This document shows positions 34,521 through 45,151 of a stretch of 64,000 nucleotides of DNA, in pieces. The first letter of the stretch is position 1. Each line of letters opens with the position of its first letter. The position numbers and the translations under genes were made by a program. Under the pieces are notes generated by a model. It ran no database searches. It worked only from the letters and a program-made list of their open reading frames with translations, and was not told where the DNA came from. Source of the stretch: Chlorobiaceae bacterium (lineage in GTDB: Bacteria; Bacteroidota; Chlorobiia; Chlorobiales; Chlorobiaceae); assembly GCA_012972835.1 (NCBI GenBank), contig JABDHK010000028.1:1-64000 (forward strand), written 5' to 3'.

Positions 34521-35804
34521 TTATATCAGTTTATTAATGCTACTTCGTATTAGTTCATCCTTATACTGTTGTGGTGTCATATGACGTGCATAATGCTTTT
34601 TTATGATTGTTGGGTCAACGTCACACTGAACTGACAACATCCAAGGGCTGCTGCCGTCTGCAAGTGCCTGCATTATATAATAGTGTCTGAATGATTTTGC
34701 ATCTCTTCTTTCACCCCTACTGTTTTCCCTCAGATTTGCTGCTATCAAGAGTGACTTTAATCCGTTAACAGGGGATATCGGAAACAGTAGATCGTCTTGT
34801 TTAAGTTGGGCTTTAAAAAAAATCTTGATATCCTGAAAAACTGAGTACAGGTAATGTTTGGTGATTACTTGTCTATCACCTCTTTTTCCAATGACATCTA
34901 TGCTGAGGTAGTTTTTTGTTTTTACTTCACAGGTGTGTTCTGTGATGTGCTTGAGTTTTACCCTCTGAGCTTCCCCCGGTCTCATTCCTGTTCCACACAG
35001 CCAGTATATGTAGAAGAGTAAGTATTCTCTATCCCTTAAAATCTTTTGATAGTTCCCCCCTTTGACTGGAGGATTTTCAACCAGCAATCTTGTTTCTACA
35101 ATCCGTTTTCTTGCAAGTGTCAAGAGTTGATGAATCTCTTCACCATTAAAATAGGTTCGTGCTGGGGTTTTCTTTGTTGAGATGGTTTCAACTCTGATAG
35201 AGGGTGGAAACGTAGGTAACTCTTTAATGATACCATCGCTGACAGCTTCATTGAGCATTGCTCTTAATATGGTGATTTCCTTTCTGAGTTCTGCTGTTAG
35301 CAGTAGTTGTGTACTGATACGTTGGTTGCCTCTCCAACGTAACCAAGCGTTCATTCTTGGTGTTGTTATCTGATCAATGGAATCATTTCTAAAGAAAGGT
35401 TCAAGGTAGTTCTTGTATCGAATCTGGATATCCTTAGCAAAAGTTTTATGTCTTTTGCCATGTCTGACAAGGTTTTCACATCGCTCAATGTATGAGGCTG
35501 CGACTTGTTCAAACTTGTTGGGATTCCCTGATACGATATGGTAATGGTTATTACCTGAAATAAGATTCCCATACCAAGAGAGAGCTTCCTGTTTTGCTCG
35601 TTTGATGTCTTCTTCTCTAGTAGAAATCTGTCTGGTTCTACCATCAAGAAAGCAGCGTGCTTGCCAGCTATTGCTTTTGCATTGAGATTTCTCTGTCCAC
35701 TTCCAGAGTGTAAGTGCTCTTCCACCCATATCAAGAGTAATCCTTTCAGTAGTACCCTTGCTATTGATGGATCTGCCATCAAGTGTTGTTCTTGATACTG
35801 ACAT
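34521..35804 (-). CDS. Tyrosine recombinase of the second island
   Basis: 427 aa. Residues about 95-190 are a SAM-like core-binding domain (VAASYIERCENLVRHGKRHKTFAKDIQIRYKNYLEPFF). The catalytic domain has the first Arg in CGTGMRPGEAQRVKL, then K-S-F-R-H at residues about 370-374 (Lys in place of the usual first His, Arg373) and the nucleophile Tyr405 in IKKHYARHMTP. It lies 136 bp from the right 61-bp repeat and starts towards it. It is unrelated in detail to the satellite integrase at 24 kb. Its likely target is the 5' region of tRNA-Ser. Confidence 0.9.
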   Translation of the reverse strand: MSVSRTTLDGRSINSKGTTERITLDMGGRALTLWKWTEKSQCKSNSWQARCFLDGRTRQISTREEDIKRAKQEALSWYGNLISGNNHYHIVSGNPNKFEQVAASYIERCENLVRHGKRHKTFAKDIQIRYKNYLEPFFRNDSIDQITTPRMNAWLRWRGNQRISTQLLLTAELRKEITILRAMLNEAVSDGIIKELPTFPPSIRVETISTKKTPARTYFNGEEIHQLLTLARKRIVETRLLVENPPVKGGNYQKILRDREYLLFYIYWLCGTGMRPGEAQRVKLKHITEHTCEVKTKNYLSIDVIGKRGDRQVITKHYLYSVFQDIKIFFKAQLKQDDLLFPISPVNGLKSLLIAANLRENSRGERRDAKSFRHYYIMQALADGSSPWMLSVQCDVDPTIIKKHYARHMTPQQYKDELIRSSINKLI

Positions 35805-35939
35805 TCCTGAACAATCTGAGATTATTCAAGAACACTCAATTATCTGTTAACTGTAGATGTGTAGGAGGATAGGTGATTACTAATGCGATTACTATAAGTG
35901 TTGAATGATAATCTATTGTTTTATTATCACTTAAATTAT

Positions 35940-36000
35940 GTACACCGAAGCGCACAACGGTTTTCGAGACCGTCACATTCAACCACTCTGCCACCTCTCC
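35940..36000 (-). repeat. Right attachment repeat: truncated tRNA-Ser copy
   Basis: Perfect copy of 25407-25467. It contains the tRNA-Ser acceptor 5' strand, D arm, anticodon arm and part of the variable arm, but no T arm or 3' acceptor strand, so it cannot make a working tRNA. It is joined on its upstream side (36001 onward) to what should be the original chromosomal promoter region, and may still be transcribed. Confidence 0.9.
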
Positions 36001-36207
36001 GTATTATTCTGCAACTAACGATGAATCCGCTCATTAATTGGTCTGATGAGCTGTGAATTTATAAAAATCCGAAAGCTTTTCCTTACATTTTGTTTTCTGA
36101 TTGCTGCACGATAACGCATTCCTGTGTCCGATTCGTTCGATTTTACAATTTATTTGATAGAGTAAACTCTTAAGAATTGGCTTGTCGTTGTTGCATGAGT
36201 GGGGAAT

Positions 36208-36239
36208 AAAAAAGCCTCCGGAGATGGAGGCCTTTTTTT
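36208..36239 (-). terminator. Terminator of tRNA-Gly
   Basis: AAAAAAGCCTCC and GGAGGCCTTTTTTT form a strong stem (one bulged base) with a 6-nt loop and A/T tails on both sides, so it can act in either direction. It lies 16 bp past the tRNA-Gly 3' end. Confidence 0.8.
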
Positions 36240-36253
36240 ATGGTTATGTCTAT

Positions 36254-36327
<74 letters not shown>

Positions 36328-36400
36328 GTTATGAGGCATTAATATAAGGATATTTTTTTTTTGTGCAACTTCTCAATGCATTTTCTTAACAATCATTTTC

Positions 36401-37600
36401 TCACAACCCAAGTTCCTTCATGATTGTCTCCATATCTTTGTCACCACGGCCTGAGAGATTAACCACAAGCGTGGCATCTTTAGCCATACCGGGTGCTTTT
36501 GTTATGGCGTAGTGAACTGCATGGGCTGACTCAAGTGCGCAGATTATGCCTTCTGTTTCTGCAAGTGTTCTGAGCGCTGAAAGTGCTTCGATGTCTGTGG
36601 CTGATGTGTAGGTGACCATTCTGAGTTCCTGCAAATAGCAGTGTTCAGGTCCTACACCCGGATAATCGAGACCAGCGGATATGGAGTGAGCCTCAAGAAC
36701 CTGTCCATCCTCATTCTGCAGGAGTTTTGTCATGGCGCCGTGCAGTACTCCGGGTGTTCCAAGTGTCAGGGATGCTGCATGTCGCGCCATCAGCCCTTCT
36801 CCTGCGGCTTCTACACCAACAAGCTCGATCTCTTTTGCATCTTGTAAAAATTCATAAAACATGCCGATTGCATTGCTGCCTCCTCCAACGCATGCCGCAA
36901 TGACATCGGGAAGTTTTCCTCTCTGTTCAATAATCTGTGAACGGGTTTCACGGCCAATGATGGACTGGAAATCACGGACTATCATCGGGTAGGGATGCAT
37001 GCCGACAACTGAGCCGATAATGTAAAAGGTCTCTTCGGGGTTGTTCATCCAGTCTCGGATAGCCTCGCTTGTTGCATCTTTCAAGGTTCTTGAACCGCTG
37101 TATACTGTGCGGACTTCTGCACCGAGCAGTTTCATTCTTGCAACGTTTGGTGCCTGCCGCCGGATATCCTCTTCTCCCATATAAACAATGCACTCCAGAT
37201 CGAAGAGTGCACAGACGGTTGCTGTGGCTACTCCGTGCTGCCCTGCACCGGTTTCAGCGATAACCCTTTTTTTGCCCATGCGGCGTGCAAGCAGTACCTG
37301 ACCGAGTGCGTTATTGATTTTATGGGCCCCTGTATGGCAGAGGTCTTCCCGTTTGAGGTAGATCTGTGCTCCCTGCAGTGTCCTGCTGAGCCGTTCTGCG
37401 TGATAGAGCGGTGTAGGCCGGCCTACATAGTCACGGAGGAGGTGATTCAGTGTTGCTTGAAATGTTGGATCGTTTTTTGCCTTGAGGTATTCCGCTTCAA
37501 GATCGGCGGCATTCTGTACAAGGGTTTCCGGGATGAACTTGCCTCCGAAACTACCGAAATGTCCGGTGGGATCGGGTGCGGAATAATCTATTGGCACCAT
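36401..37600 (-). CDS. trpB: Tryptophan synthase beta chain
   Basis: 399 aa, full length. Catalyses condensation of indole with serine, with PLP on Lys94 in [14 protein letters not shown]. The phosphate-binding loop [10 protein letters not shown] is at about 237-246 and the tail [12 protein letters not shown] closes the domain. Start ATG at 37600 gives the usual N-terminus ([15 protein letters not shown]). It works as an alpha2beta2 complex with TrpA, encoded 11 kb away at 48.9 kb, so the two subunits are not in one operon. It is divergent from the LptD-like gene, with 134 bp between the start codons that should hold both promoters. Confidence 0.98.
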   Translation of the reverse strand: MVPIDYSAPDPTGHFGSFGGKFIPETLVQNAADLEAEYLKAKNDPTFQATLNHLLRDYVGRPTPLYHAERLSRTLQGAQIYLKREDLCHTGAHKINNALGQVLLARRMGKKRVIAETGAGQHGVATATVCALFDLECIVYMGEEDIRRQAPNVARMKLLGAEVRTVYSGSRTLKDATSEAIRDWMNNPEETFYIIGSVVGMHPYPMIVRDFQSIIGRETRSQIIEQRGKLPDVIAACVGGGSNAIGMFYEFLQDAKEIELVGVEAAGEGLMARHAASLTLGTPGVLHGAMTKLLQNEDGQVLEAHSISAGLDYPGVGPEHCYLQELRMVTYTSATDIEALSALRTLAETEGIICALESAHAVHYAITKAPGMAKDATLVVNLSGRGDKDMETIMKELGL

Positions 37601-37734
37601 TTGATGAGTAAAAGTTAATGAGCTTTCTGGTGAAGAATCTCTGTAGAAAAAAACTTACCAGCGATTAATTAAATAATATATTTAATCTTTTATAAGTGAC
37701 CATCACAATACTTTAGCGGAGCAATACGGCCTTG

Positions 37735-40359
37735 ATGTTTATAGACCGACAAACCTCGAAACTGACCATTTTCTCTCTCTTGACAGGAGCGGCTGCTCTT
37801 TTATTTTCAATACTGCTCTCAGCTGCGGCATTACCGGAAAAGCAGAAAACTGTAGCTTCTGAACAACGAACCGAACCAATCGATTCGTTTTCTGTTCCAG
37901 GAGGTTTAAAAAGTACTCTGTTTTTTACGGCCAAAGATTCTGTTATCTATGATCTCGGATTGCGGACAATGGAGTTGTGGGGGAAAGCGCGCATCGACCA
38001 TGAAGAGAGCAATGTTAAAGCCCCTAAAATTGTTATTGATCTTGATACCTCGCTTTTTCATGCTTACGGCACAGCCGACTCCTCGAAAATTCACTCAGAG
38101 CCCGCTGTTTTTACAGATCAGCAGGGGAGTTTCAATGCTGAAATAATGACCTATAATTTTAAAACAAAAAGGGGAGAGACTACCAATGTTTTATCCTCTT
38201 CCAAACAGGTCATTTTTAGTGGAGAGCATGTAACAAAGCTGGAAAATGGTGAGATGCTCGTCAGGGATGGAACCTTCACTACCTGTGATGATGAACACCC
38301 TCATTACTGGTTTTCCTCCTCCTCGATGACAATTATTCCTGACAACAAGATCACAGCAACTCCCTTGATCATGTATATCAGGCCGGAGATTTTTTCTGAA
38401 CGTCTTCCCGCTATACCCATTCTGGCGCTTCCCTATATGGTTTTTCCGTTGAAGGATGGTCGTTCCTCTGGTTTTCTTATGCCGAGTATCGGAAATAACA
38501 GCGACATGGGTTATTCATTGTCGAATCTTGGCTATTTCTGGGCCATTGATGATTACATGGATCTCAGGGTGAATGGCGTCATATCGTTCAATGGAAGCTG
38601 GGGGCTTGGTGACAGGTTCCGTTATAAAGAGAGCAATATTTTTTCCGGAGAGATTTCAGGTGAGTATTTGCACTATCCTACATACAGTGACTGGAATGCC
38701 AAATTTATCCATAATCAGGTTTTTGATTCTTCTACCCGGCTTGATGTTAACGTCCAGCTTCAGAGTCCACCGCAGGGCTACGATCTGAACTCGAACAACT
38801 CGATAGCCATGGTGACCCAGCAATCGAATGCCCGTGCAGCCCTGGCAAAAACTTTCAACAACGAAAACAGCATTGCAGCGCTGACCTACAATCGTTCCGA
38901 AGATTTGAGCACTCTTGATGCAACCGAGACAATAGATGCATCATTCTACCAGAACCGCGCCTATCCCTTTCGTTCAGCATCTTCAGCTGATGACTGGAGA
39001 TCTGATCTTTCACTATCAACCGGTGCTTCATTGAGCGCTTCATCTTTCTCGCAGAGCACGACTTCATCATCCGGCTATGCGGCAAATGCCAATGTTGAGC
39101 TGGGCTATTACCATGAATTTACCGAAGGGTACAAGGCACTCTTTACACAAGGGGTCACCCTGCAGGCGATACAGCCGGTCTCCGGGCTTTATAACTATGC
39201 TTACAGTGGAACAAGCGTTGCGTTTCCACTACGTATGCAATCCACCATTTCCCATTATTTCTATGTTAATCCCAGCCTGACCTTTATCCGCTCGCTCTCT
39301 TCGGATGGTGCGAACAAGGATGTTTCAACTACTGTTTTTGGTGTTGATGCAAGCACAAGGCTCTATGCTACGCTTGAGACGGGATACCTTGAAAATTTAT
39401 TTGGGCTCAGTGCACTCCGTCATACCTTTATTCCAACTCTCTCCTACCTTTGGAATCCGCCCTTTTCCGCCACCCCTTACAATTACTATGGGAATGTCTA
39501 TGACTGGAGCGATCCTCAGCTTTTCGCCCGATTATATAACACAACCTATGGCGGTGTTCCTGCCGGGCAAAGCAGTGTTGGCATCACCCTGAAAAATCTT
39601 GTTCAGGGTAAAGTAAGGAGCTCCGCTTCATCAGAGGATGATGGTTCATCTGCTGGAGAGCAGAGTGTGCAGCTTCTCTCATTAAACGCTTCGACAGCCT
39701 ATAACTTTAATACTGATGTCCTTCACATGGCACCTCTGACTGTTACAGCATCGAGCAATGCCTTGTTGCCGAACATCCTTTTCAGTGCTGGCGCCATGTA
39801 TGATATTTACAGTTATGACCCACTGACCGGCGAGAGGATCAACCGTCTCAACAGTGAAGATGGTAATGGATTATTTCGCTTTATCAAGGGATTTCTGAAC
39901 ATGAGTCTGAGTATTCAGGGTAACAACGAAGTTGCTTCTTCCGCTCTGCCATTGGTCTCTGCTCCTGCACAGCCGAATTCGGCACAGTCCATATTTCTTG
40001 AGCGTTTTAACACGGATTATTTCAGAACCATTGATTTCCGCCAGCCCTGGCAGTTCCAGTTTTCCCTCTTTCTGCAATCAGACCGGAGTAATCCTCTTGT
40101 TCCGGTTACTACCACCCTGTTAAACGCATCGGTTAAGGAGTCGTTATCAAAAGAGTGGCAGATGGTGCTGAATACGGGGTATGATCTGCAAAACAATCAG
40201 TTGGTTTTTCCTATGCTGCAGCTTAACAGGGATCTTCATTGCTGGCAGATGAGCTTCCAGTGCATTCCTTTTGGCCAGTTCCGAAGCTATGCCATCCAGA
40301 TAGGCCTTAAAGCTCCATTCAGCGATCTTAACATCAGAACTGGAAATGGAACCTATTAG
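37735..40359 (+). CDS. lptD: LptD-like outer-membrane LPS assembly protein
   Basis: 874 aa using the ATG at 37735. The N-terminus has a hydrophobic export segment (IFSLLTGAAALLFSILLSAAA). Residues about 55-160 form an LptA/OstA-like beta-jelly roll (VIYDLGLRTMELWGKARIDHE, AEIMTYNFKTKRGE, VRDGTFTTCDDEHPHYWFSS). The region after (LALPYMVFPLKDGRSSGFLMPSIG) is the conserved entry to the LptD barrel, and the rest is alternating aromatic strands ending in IQIGLKAPF. In the Bacteroidota/Chlorobiota lineage this family is annotated as putative LPS assembly protein LptD, larger than the 780 aa of E. coli. The substrate would be lipopolysaccharide. Confidence 0.85.
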   Translation: MFIDRQTSKLTIFSLLTGAAALLFSILLSAAALPEKQKTVASEQRTEPIDSFSVPGGLKSTLFFTAKDSVIYDLGLRTMELWGKARIDHEESNVKAPKIVIDLDTSLFHAYGTADSSKIHSEPAVFTDQQGSFNAEIMTYNFKTKRGETTNVLSSSKQVIFSGEHVTKLENGEMLVRDGTFTTCDDEHPHYWFSSSSMTIIPDNKITATPLIMYIRPEIFSERLPAIPILALPYMVFPLKDGRSSGFLMPSIGNNSDMGYSLSNLGYFWAIDDYMDLRVNGVISFNGSWGLGDRFRYKESNIFSGEISGEYLHYPTYSDWNAKFIHNQVFDSSTRLDVNVQLQSPPQGYDLNSNNSIAMVTQQSNARAALAKTFNNENSIAALTYNRSEDLSTLDATETIDASFYQNRAYPFRSASSADDWRSDLSLSTGASLSASSFSQSTTSSSGYAANANVELGYYHEFTEGYKALFTQGVTLQAIQPVSGLYNYAYSGTSVAFPLRMQSTISHYFYVNPSLTFIRSLSSDGANKDVSTTVFGVDASTRLYATLETGYLENLFGLSALRHTFIPTLSYLWNPPFSATPYNYYGNVYDWSDPQLFARLYNTTYGGVPAGQSSVGITLKNLVQGKVRSSASSEDDGSSAGEQSVQLLSLNASTAYNFNTDVLHMAPLTVTASSNALLPNILFSAGAMYDIYSYDPLTGERINRLNSEDGNGLFRFIKGFLNMSLSIQGNNEVASSALPLVSAPAQPNSAQSIFLERFNTDYFRTIDFRQPWQFQFSLFLQSDRSNPLVPVTTTLLNASVKESLSKEWQMVLNTGYDLQNNQLVFPMLQLNRDLHCWQMSFQCIPFGQFRSYAIQIGLKAPFSDLNIRTGNGTY

Positions 40360-40365
40360 CTTCTT

Positions 40366-41247
40366 TTATGCAGTGTGCTCAATCAAACTGAGTATTTTCT
40401 TCAGCCGTTTGTTAAACTCCTCATGGGCATCGTGGTGGATGCAATGAGCTGCTTTGGGGATAATAAATGCGCCGGCCTGTGGCAGAAGCTGCTGAAATTC
40501 AGGTATGATTTTATGAGGAGGGAGCGCTGTATCTTCGGCACCCCAGACAAGAAATGCTGGTCCTTTGTAATCGCAGGGTTTTTTAAGATGATCGAGCCTG
40601 AAATCAAGAGGTCTTCTGGAAGGAGAAAGGATAGGCCATTGGGCTCCTTTGTCCTGAAGCGGAAGGGTGAACTGATTGATGAGCTTTTCATCAACTTTAT
40701 TCTGATTATAGTAGGTTGGCATGAGGCTCTGGCTTACTCCCATGGGATTGGCAAAAGCTGAAAAAAGCACTTCACCAATCAAAGGAGAGCCTACCAGCCC
40801 GAAAAAAACACTGGTCATCCCCTCCATTGTGTCTCCAAAAAGTCCGGACGGGTTTGCAAGGATAAGCGCCTTGACTTTGCTCGGTTTATGGTGGGCAAAA
40901 TAGATGCTACTGGCCGCGCCCATGGAATGACCGATAATAATAATCTTGTCAAGTTTTTTCAGATAGAGAAAAGCTTCAATCTGTGAGGCAAACAGTTCAA
41001 GACTGTAGCGCACATTTGGTTTCTGAGATTTCCCGAATCCAATCAGATCCATGGCATAGATTTTATGCTCATGAGCAAACTCGGGAATATTAAGGTTCCA
41101 ATGTTCAATCATTCCACCGTAACCATGAATAAAAAGAAGTGGGGTTTTGCCCGGGTGATTTTGACCGAACTCCTGATACCGGATTTTGGCCTCATCTTCA
41201 GGTGAGAATTGCCACAAAAAATATTGATCTTTTACGGTGCTGCTCAT
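40366..41247 (-). CDS. Alpha/beta hydrolase
   Basis: 293 aa. The oxyanion HGYGG is at residues 41-45, nucleophile Ser108 in GHSMG, the acid is likely Asp in [10 protein letters not shown] (about 246), and the His is in the [10 protein letters not shown] segment (about 270). The cap region (about 135-200) is hydrophobic with [15 protein letters not shown]. This is the pattern of chlorophyll-associated or general carboxylesterase-type hydrolases; in phototrophs the BchO-like subgroup is similar, but substrate cannot be set from sequence. No signal peptide. Its stop lies 6 bp from the end of the convergent LptD-like gene. Confidence 0.88.
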   Translation of the reverse strand: MSSTVKDQYFLWQFSPEDEAKIRYQEFGQNHPGKTPLLFIHGYGGMIEHWNLNIPEFAHEHKIYAMDLIGFGKSQKPNVRYSLELFASQIEAFLYLKKLDKIIIIGHSMGAASSIYFAHHKPSKVKALILANPSGLFGDTMEGMTSVFFGLVGSPLIGEVLFSAFANPMGVSQSLMPTYYNQNKVDEKLINQFTLPLQDKGAQWPILSPSRRPLDFRLDHLKKPCDYKGPAFLVWGAEDTALPPHKIIPEFQQLLPQAGAFIIPKAAHCIHHDAHEEFNKRLKKILSLIEHTA

Positions 41248-41377
41248 GATAACAAACAGTAAAATTTTCGGACAGTTAAAACTTATAAAACAATATAGAT
41301 GTTAGACGGCAATATAAAAGATATTGGTTAACATAAGGAACAGGTCTAAATTTATCCTACTTATAGAGTTTTATCAT

Positions 41378-41791
41378 ATGCTTCAGGTTTCCAGAAAATT
41401 TGAATATGGACTTCACGCGGTTACCTATCTTGCAACCAAGGGTATGGACAGAGTGGTAACCGTCAAGGAAATGGCCGATGACATTGGCTTTTCACAGGAG
41501 TTTCTTTCAAAGGCCATGCAGAGTCTCAAAAGGGCTGGTATTGCCGCCTCTGTACAGGGGGTTAAGGGCGGTTATAAGCTTGGCAGGAGCACGACGGATA
41601 TCACTGTTGCCGATATCGCACTTGCAATCGAGGGTAAGCCGCATCTGGTGCATTGTGGCCAGAAGGCGAACAGCTGTGAAATATTTTCCTCCTGTCACCA
41701 TCGCGACTATATGAACACTCTTCAGGGTAAAATTCAGGATCTTTTGGCGGAAACCACCATTCACTCTCTTTTGCAGCAGATTGCAGAGTAA
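41378..41791 (+). CDS. Rrf2-family regulator with Fe-S cluster cysteines
   Basis: 137 aa using ATG at 41378 (MLQVSRKFEYGLHAVTYLA), the standard Rrf2 start; the frame upstream is not protein-like. Residues 1-80 form a winged helix (VKEMADDIGFSQEFLSKAMQSLKRAGI and GVKGGYKLGR). Three cysteines, in VHCGQKANSCEIFSSCHH, are spaced as in Rrf2 proteins that bind a [2Fe-2S] or [4Fe-4S] cluster (IscR, NsrR, RsrR). Target genes are unknown; the neighbours are not iron-sulfur assembly genes. A hairpin terminator follows at 41797. Confidence 0.92.
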   Translation: MLQVSRKFEYGLHAVTYLATKGMDRVVTVKEMADDIGFSQEFLSKAMQSLKRAGIAASVQGVKGGYKLGRSTTDITVADIALAIEGKPHLVHCGQKANSCEIFSSCHHRDYMNTLQGKIQDLLAETTIHSLLQQIAE

Positions 41792-41796
41792 ACCTC

Positions 41797-41824
41797 CTCA
41801 AGAAAAAAAAGGTTTTTTCCTGAG
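41797..41824 (+). terminator. Hairpin between rrf2-type gene and uvrA
   Basis: CTCAAGAAAAAA and TTTTTTCCTGAG form an A/T-rich stem around AAGG, starting 6 nt after the Rrf2 stop. Stable only in part, but placement fits a terminator. Confidence 0.5.
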
Positions 41825-41917
41825 CTTTGTTCTGTGTTTATTATCCCCATTGGGTTCGTGTACCCTTCATGGAATCTCTCCCTCGACATTATTAAATGCA
41901 TAAGATTATTTTTCATC

Positions 41918-44764
41918 ATGACCACTCATAGGCTCAAAAATTCAGCGGTTGCTGAAACGAGTCTGCCGGATATCGTTCTCAAAGGCATCAATACTCATAA
42001 TCTCAGAAATATTTCCGTGTGTATTCCCCGCAACCGCTTTGTGGTACTCACTGGCGTCAGCGGATCCGGCAAATCAAGTCTTGCGTTCGACACCCTTTAT
42101 GCTGAAGGTCATCGCCGCTATGTTGAATCTCTTTCAGCCTATGTGCGCCAGTTCCTTGAACGGATGCCGCGGCCTGATATTGAAAGTGTTGAAGGAATTG
42201 CACCAGCCATTGCTATTGAGCAGAAACCAATTCCAAAAAATCCTCGTTCCACGGTTGGTACGGTGTCGGAAATATATGACTATCTCCGCCTGCTCTATGC
42301 AAGGATTGGCAAAATCTACTCTCGCGATACCAATGAGCTTGTTCTGAAGCATACTCCCGATGATGTGAGCTTTCAGGCTGGTTTTTTTGATGAAGGGACA
42401 AAGTTTTATGTAGGCTTTCTTTTTCCTTCGCATCAGGACAGAGATCACCATAGTTGTTCGGTGGAGGATGAAATAGCAAATCTTCTTAAGAAAGGTTTTT
42501 TCAGAGTTGTTGCCGGGGATGAGCTTCTTGATCTTAACAGTGAGCAGAGCTGCAAGCGGGTGCTTGAAATGCCGAAATCTGAGCGCTCAGCCCTTCTTGT
42601 GCTCGTTGACCGTTTTGTAGCAAAGCACGATGACAAGGTGTTCAGTCGTGTGTCACAGGCGGCGGAAAGCTGTTTCAATGAATCTGGCGGCTATGCCGTT
42701 CTGAAGGTTATGGGAGGAAAAACCTACCTCTTCAGCGACAGGCTCGAACTGAATGGTATTGAGTATCAGGAGCCCTCTCCTCAGCTTTTTGCCTTCAACT
42801 CTCCGATAGGTGCATGCACAACCTGTCAGGGGTTTGGCCGGATTGCCGGTATTGACGAAGATGCTGTTGTGCCCGACAAGTCGCTGACGATAGAAGAGGG
42901 CGCTATTGCGTGCTGGAACTCGGAAAAGTATCGCTGGAATCTCAAACAGCTTCTTGCTGTTGCTCCAACTCTTGGTGTTCCGCTTGATGTTCCCTATGAA
43001 AAGCTCTCTTATGCCCATAAGGAGATTATATGGAAAGGCCTTCCAGACGAGCGTTACAAGGGTATCCGGCCATTTTTTGCTGAGATAGAGAAGGATGCAG
43101 GTTACAAGATGCACTACCGAGTCTTTTTAAGTCGTTATCGCGGTTATGCGATCTGTCCTGATTGTGAGGGGAGCCGCCTTAATCCTGATGCCCGGCTTGT
43201 CAGGGTTTCGGGGTGCCATATTGGCGAGGTTTCGCGCATGAATATTTCCGAGGCTGACGAATTTTTTCGTAATCTCGATATTTCGCCTTTTGACCGCAAA
43301 GTTGCCGATGTGGTTCTGCAGGAAATCATAAAACGTCTTGGTTATCTGCTTGATGTAGGATTGAACTACCTCTCTCTTGACCGACTTACCCATACCTTGA
43401 GCGGCGGTGAGTTTCAGCGCATCAATCTCTCAACCTCTCTTGGTTCTCCGCTTGTCGGAGCCATCTATATTCTTGATGAGCCGAGCATAGGGTTGCACCA
43501 GAGTGATTCTGCGCGCCTGATTACGCTTCTCCGCCGTCTGCGCGATCTTGGGAATACGGTTGTTGTTGTTGAGCATGACCGCGAAATCATTGAAGCTGCC
43601 GATGAAGTTATCGATCTCGGCCCTTATGCAGGACGTCTTGGTGGCGAGGTGGTCTTTCATGGTTCGGTGGCAGCTATGAAGGAGTCCGGTGACTCTCTTA
43701 CAGCCGAGTACCTTCAGGGCAAAAAACGCATAGCTGTGCCTCAACTCCGCAGAAATCCCGATTTCACCTCCTGCATTGAGATTATCGGTGCCATGCAGAA
43801 CAATCTGAAAAATATTGATGTGCGCTTTCCTCTCGGCGTCTTGACCTGTGTGACCGGTGTGAGTGGTTCAGGCAAGTCAACCCTGGTCAATGATATCCTC
43901 AACAAGGGGATTATGAAGGTCAAGGTTGGGTTGAAGGAGAGTGTTGGGACACATCGCTCGATTTTAGGCACATGGCTTGTTGACCGTGTGGAGCATGTTG
44001 ATCAGTCTCCCATTGGAAAATCAAGTCGCAGTAATCCTGTAACCTATCTCAAGATTTTCGATGATATCCGAACCCTTTTTGCCCAGACAAAGGATGCTCG
44101 ACAAAAAGGGCTGAAGGCTGGTTATTTCTCCTTCAACATTCCCGGAGGTCGCTGTGAAACCTGTGCTGGTGAAGGCAGTGTCCACATTGAAATGCAGTTT
44201 CTTGCAGACATAGAGGCACTCTGTGAGGATTGCAACGGCTTGCGTTACAAGCCCGAAACCCTTGAGGTGAAATATCAGGGGCTTTCCATTGCTGAGGTGC
44301 TCGATATTACTGTAGAGGAGGCCATTGTTTTTTTCCGCAATGAAAAGGGGATTGCAAGAAAACTTATGGTGCTCGACGAGGTAGGGCTTGGCTACATCAG
44401 ACTTGGTCAGTCTTCAAGTACCCTGTCGGGTGGGGAGGCCCAGCGACTGAAACTGGCAAGTTTTATTGTCCGTGCTGATGTGGAGCACACCCTTTTTATT
44501 TTCGATGAGCCGACAACAGGTCTTCATTTCGAGGATATCAACAAGTTGATAAAGTGTTTTGAAAAACTTCTCGATCAGCACAATACTCTTGTCGTTATTG
44601 AGCACAATCCCGATATCATCATGCAGGCTGACTGGGTGATTGATCTCGGGCCGGGGGCTGGTGATAAAGGAGGCTCTATTGTTGCGGAAGGCACTCCGGA
44701 AGAGATTGCTCTCGTGGAGCACTCGCTGACCGGTCGTTATCTCAAACCTTCGTTTGAACGTTGA
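41918..44764 (+). CDS. uvrA: Excinuclease ABC subunit A
   Basis: 948 aa using the ATG at 41918 (MTTHRLKNS), a better fit to the family length of about 940 than the frame's upstream ATG at 41834. Two ABC ATPase modules are visible: Walker A GVSGSGKSSLAFDT near the start and GVSGSGKSTLVND near residue 650, signature motifs LSGGEFQRI and LSGGEAQRLKLA, and Walker B ILDEPSIGLH and FDEPTTGLH. Zinc cysteines are in CTTCQGFGR/CPDCEGSR and in CETCAGEGS/CEDCNGLR. It recognises bulky DNA damage and loads UvrB. The sequence between residues 160 and 270 is the damage/UvrB-binding insertion. An uncharacterised gene overlaps its 3' end on the other strand. Confidence 0.95.
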   Translation: MTTHRLKNSAVAETSLPDIVLKGINTHNLRNISVCIPRNRFVVLTGVSGSGKSSLAFDTLYAEGHRRYVESLSAYVRQFLERMPRPDIESVEGIAPAIAIEQKPIPKNPRSTVGTVSEIYDYLRLLYARIGKIYSRDTNELVLKHTPDDVSFQAGFFDEGTKFYVGFLFPSHQDRDHHSCSVEDEIANLLKKGFFRVVAGDELLDLNSEQSCKRVLEMPKSERSALLVLVDRFVAKHDDKVFSRVSQAAESCFNESGGYAVLKVMGGKTYLFSDRLELNGIEYQEPSPQLFAFNSPIGACTTCQGFGRIAGIDEDAVVPDKSLTIEEGAIACWNSEKYRWNLKQLLAVAPTLGVPLDVPYEKLSYAHKEIIWKGLPDERYKGIRPFFAEIEKDAGYKMHYRVFLSRYRGYAICPDCEGSRLNPDARLVRVSGCHIGEVSRMNISEADEFFRNLDISPFDRKVADVVLQEIIKRLGYLLDVGLNYLSLDRLTHTLSGGEFQRINLSTSLGSPLVGAIYILDEPSIGLHQSDSARLITLLRRLRDLGNTVVVVEHDREIIEAADEVIDLGPYAGRLGGEVVFHGSVAAMKESGDSLTAEYLQGKKRIAVPQLRRNPDFTSCIEIIGAMQNNLKNIDVRFPLGVLTCVTGVSGSGKSTLVNDILNKGIMKVKVGLKESVGTHRSILGTWLVDRVEHVDQSPIGKSSRSNPVTYLKIFDDIRTLFAQTKDARQKGLKAGYFSFNIPGGRCETCAGEGSVHIEMQFLADIEALCEDCNGLRYKPETLEVKYQGLSIAEVLDITVEEAIVFFRNEKGIARKLMVLDEVGLGYIRLGQSSSTLSGGEAQRLKLASFIVRADVEHTLFIFDEPTTGLHFEDINKLIKCFEKLLDQHNTLVVIEHNPDIIMQADWVIDLGPGAGDKGGSIVAEGTPEEIALVEHSLTGRYLKPSFER

Positions 44765-45060
44765 AGGGGATTGTCCTCAAGCGCTCCGCCGTGCAGCCGT
44801 ATATGCGGAAAGTGCGACTGCGCAGTGCGCTCCACCCATACCTCTCTTCCCTGACTGAATTCGCTCTCGTTTGCTGCAACTGAAAGACGGTTTTTGGCAA
44901 GTGCCGTGATCTCCTGCAAAAGAGTAGCGAGTTGCCGGTCTTCTGATGTAGCAGTGTCGTCCTGCATTTTCGACATGCAACTTGCCAGTTTTTCCATTGT
45001 GACTTTACCAATAGTGTAACAGAGCGCCTGATCCATAGTCTTGTTAATATTCTCTGGCAT
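44737..45060 (-). CDS. Hypothetical protein convergent with uvrA
   Basis: 107 aa. The protein is helical and polar (QALCYTIGKVTMEKLASCMSKM, TSEDRQLATLLQEITALAKNRLSVAANE) and ends in a His/Arg-rich tail. No motif is recognised. Its last 28 bp overlap the 3' end of uvrA in antisense. It fills the otherwise empty strand between uvrA and the groES control region, with codon pattern like the neighbours, and so is probably real, though the start is not backed by a clear ribosome site. Confidence 0.55.
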   Translation of the reverse strand: MPENINKTMDQALCYTIGKVTMEKLASCMSKMQDDTATSEDRQLATLLQEITALAKNRLSVAANESEFSQGREVWVERTAQSHFPHIRLHGGALEDNPLQRSNEGLR

Positions 45061-45151
45061 AAAAGAAGATTTGTGCTTGTGAAAAAAATACGTTATGAAA
45101 TAAAGAAAATTTTGGAGAGGGCAATATTTTTTTTTACTATTAAACGTTCAT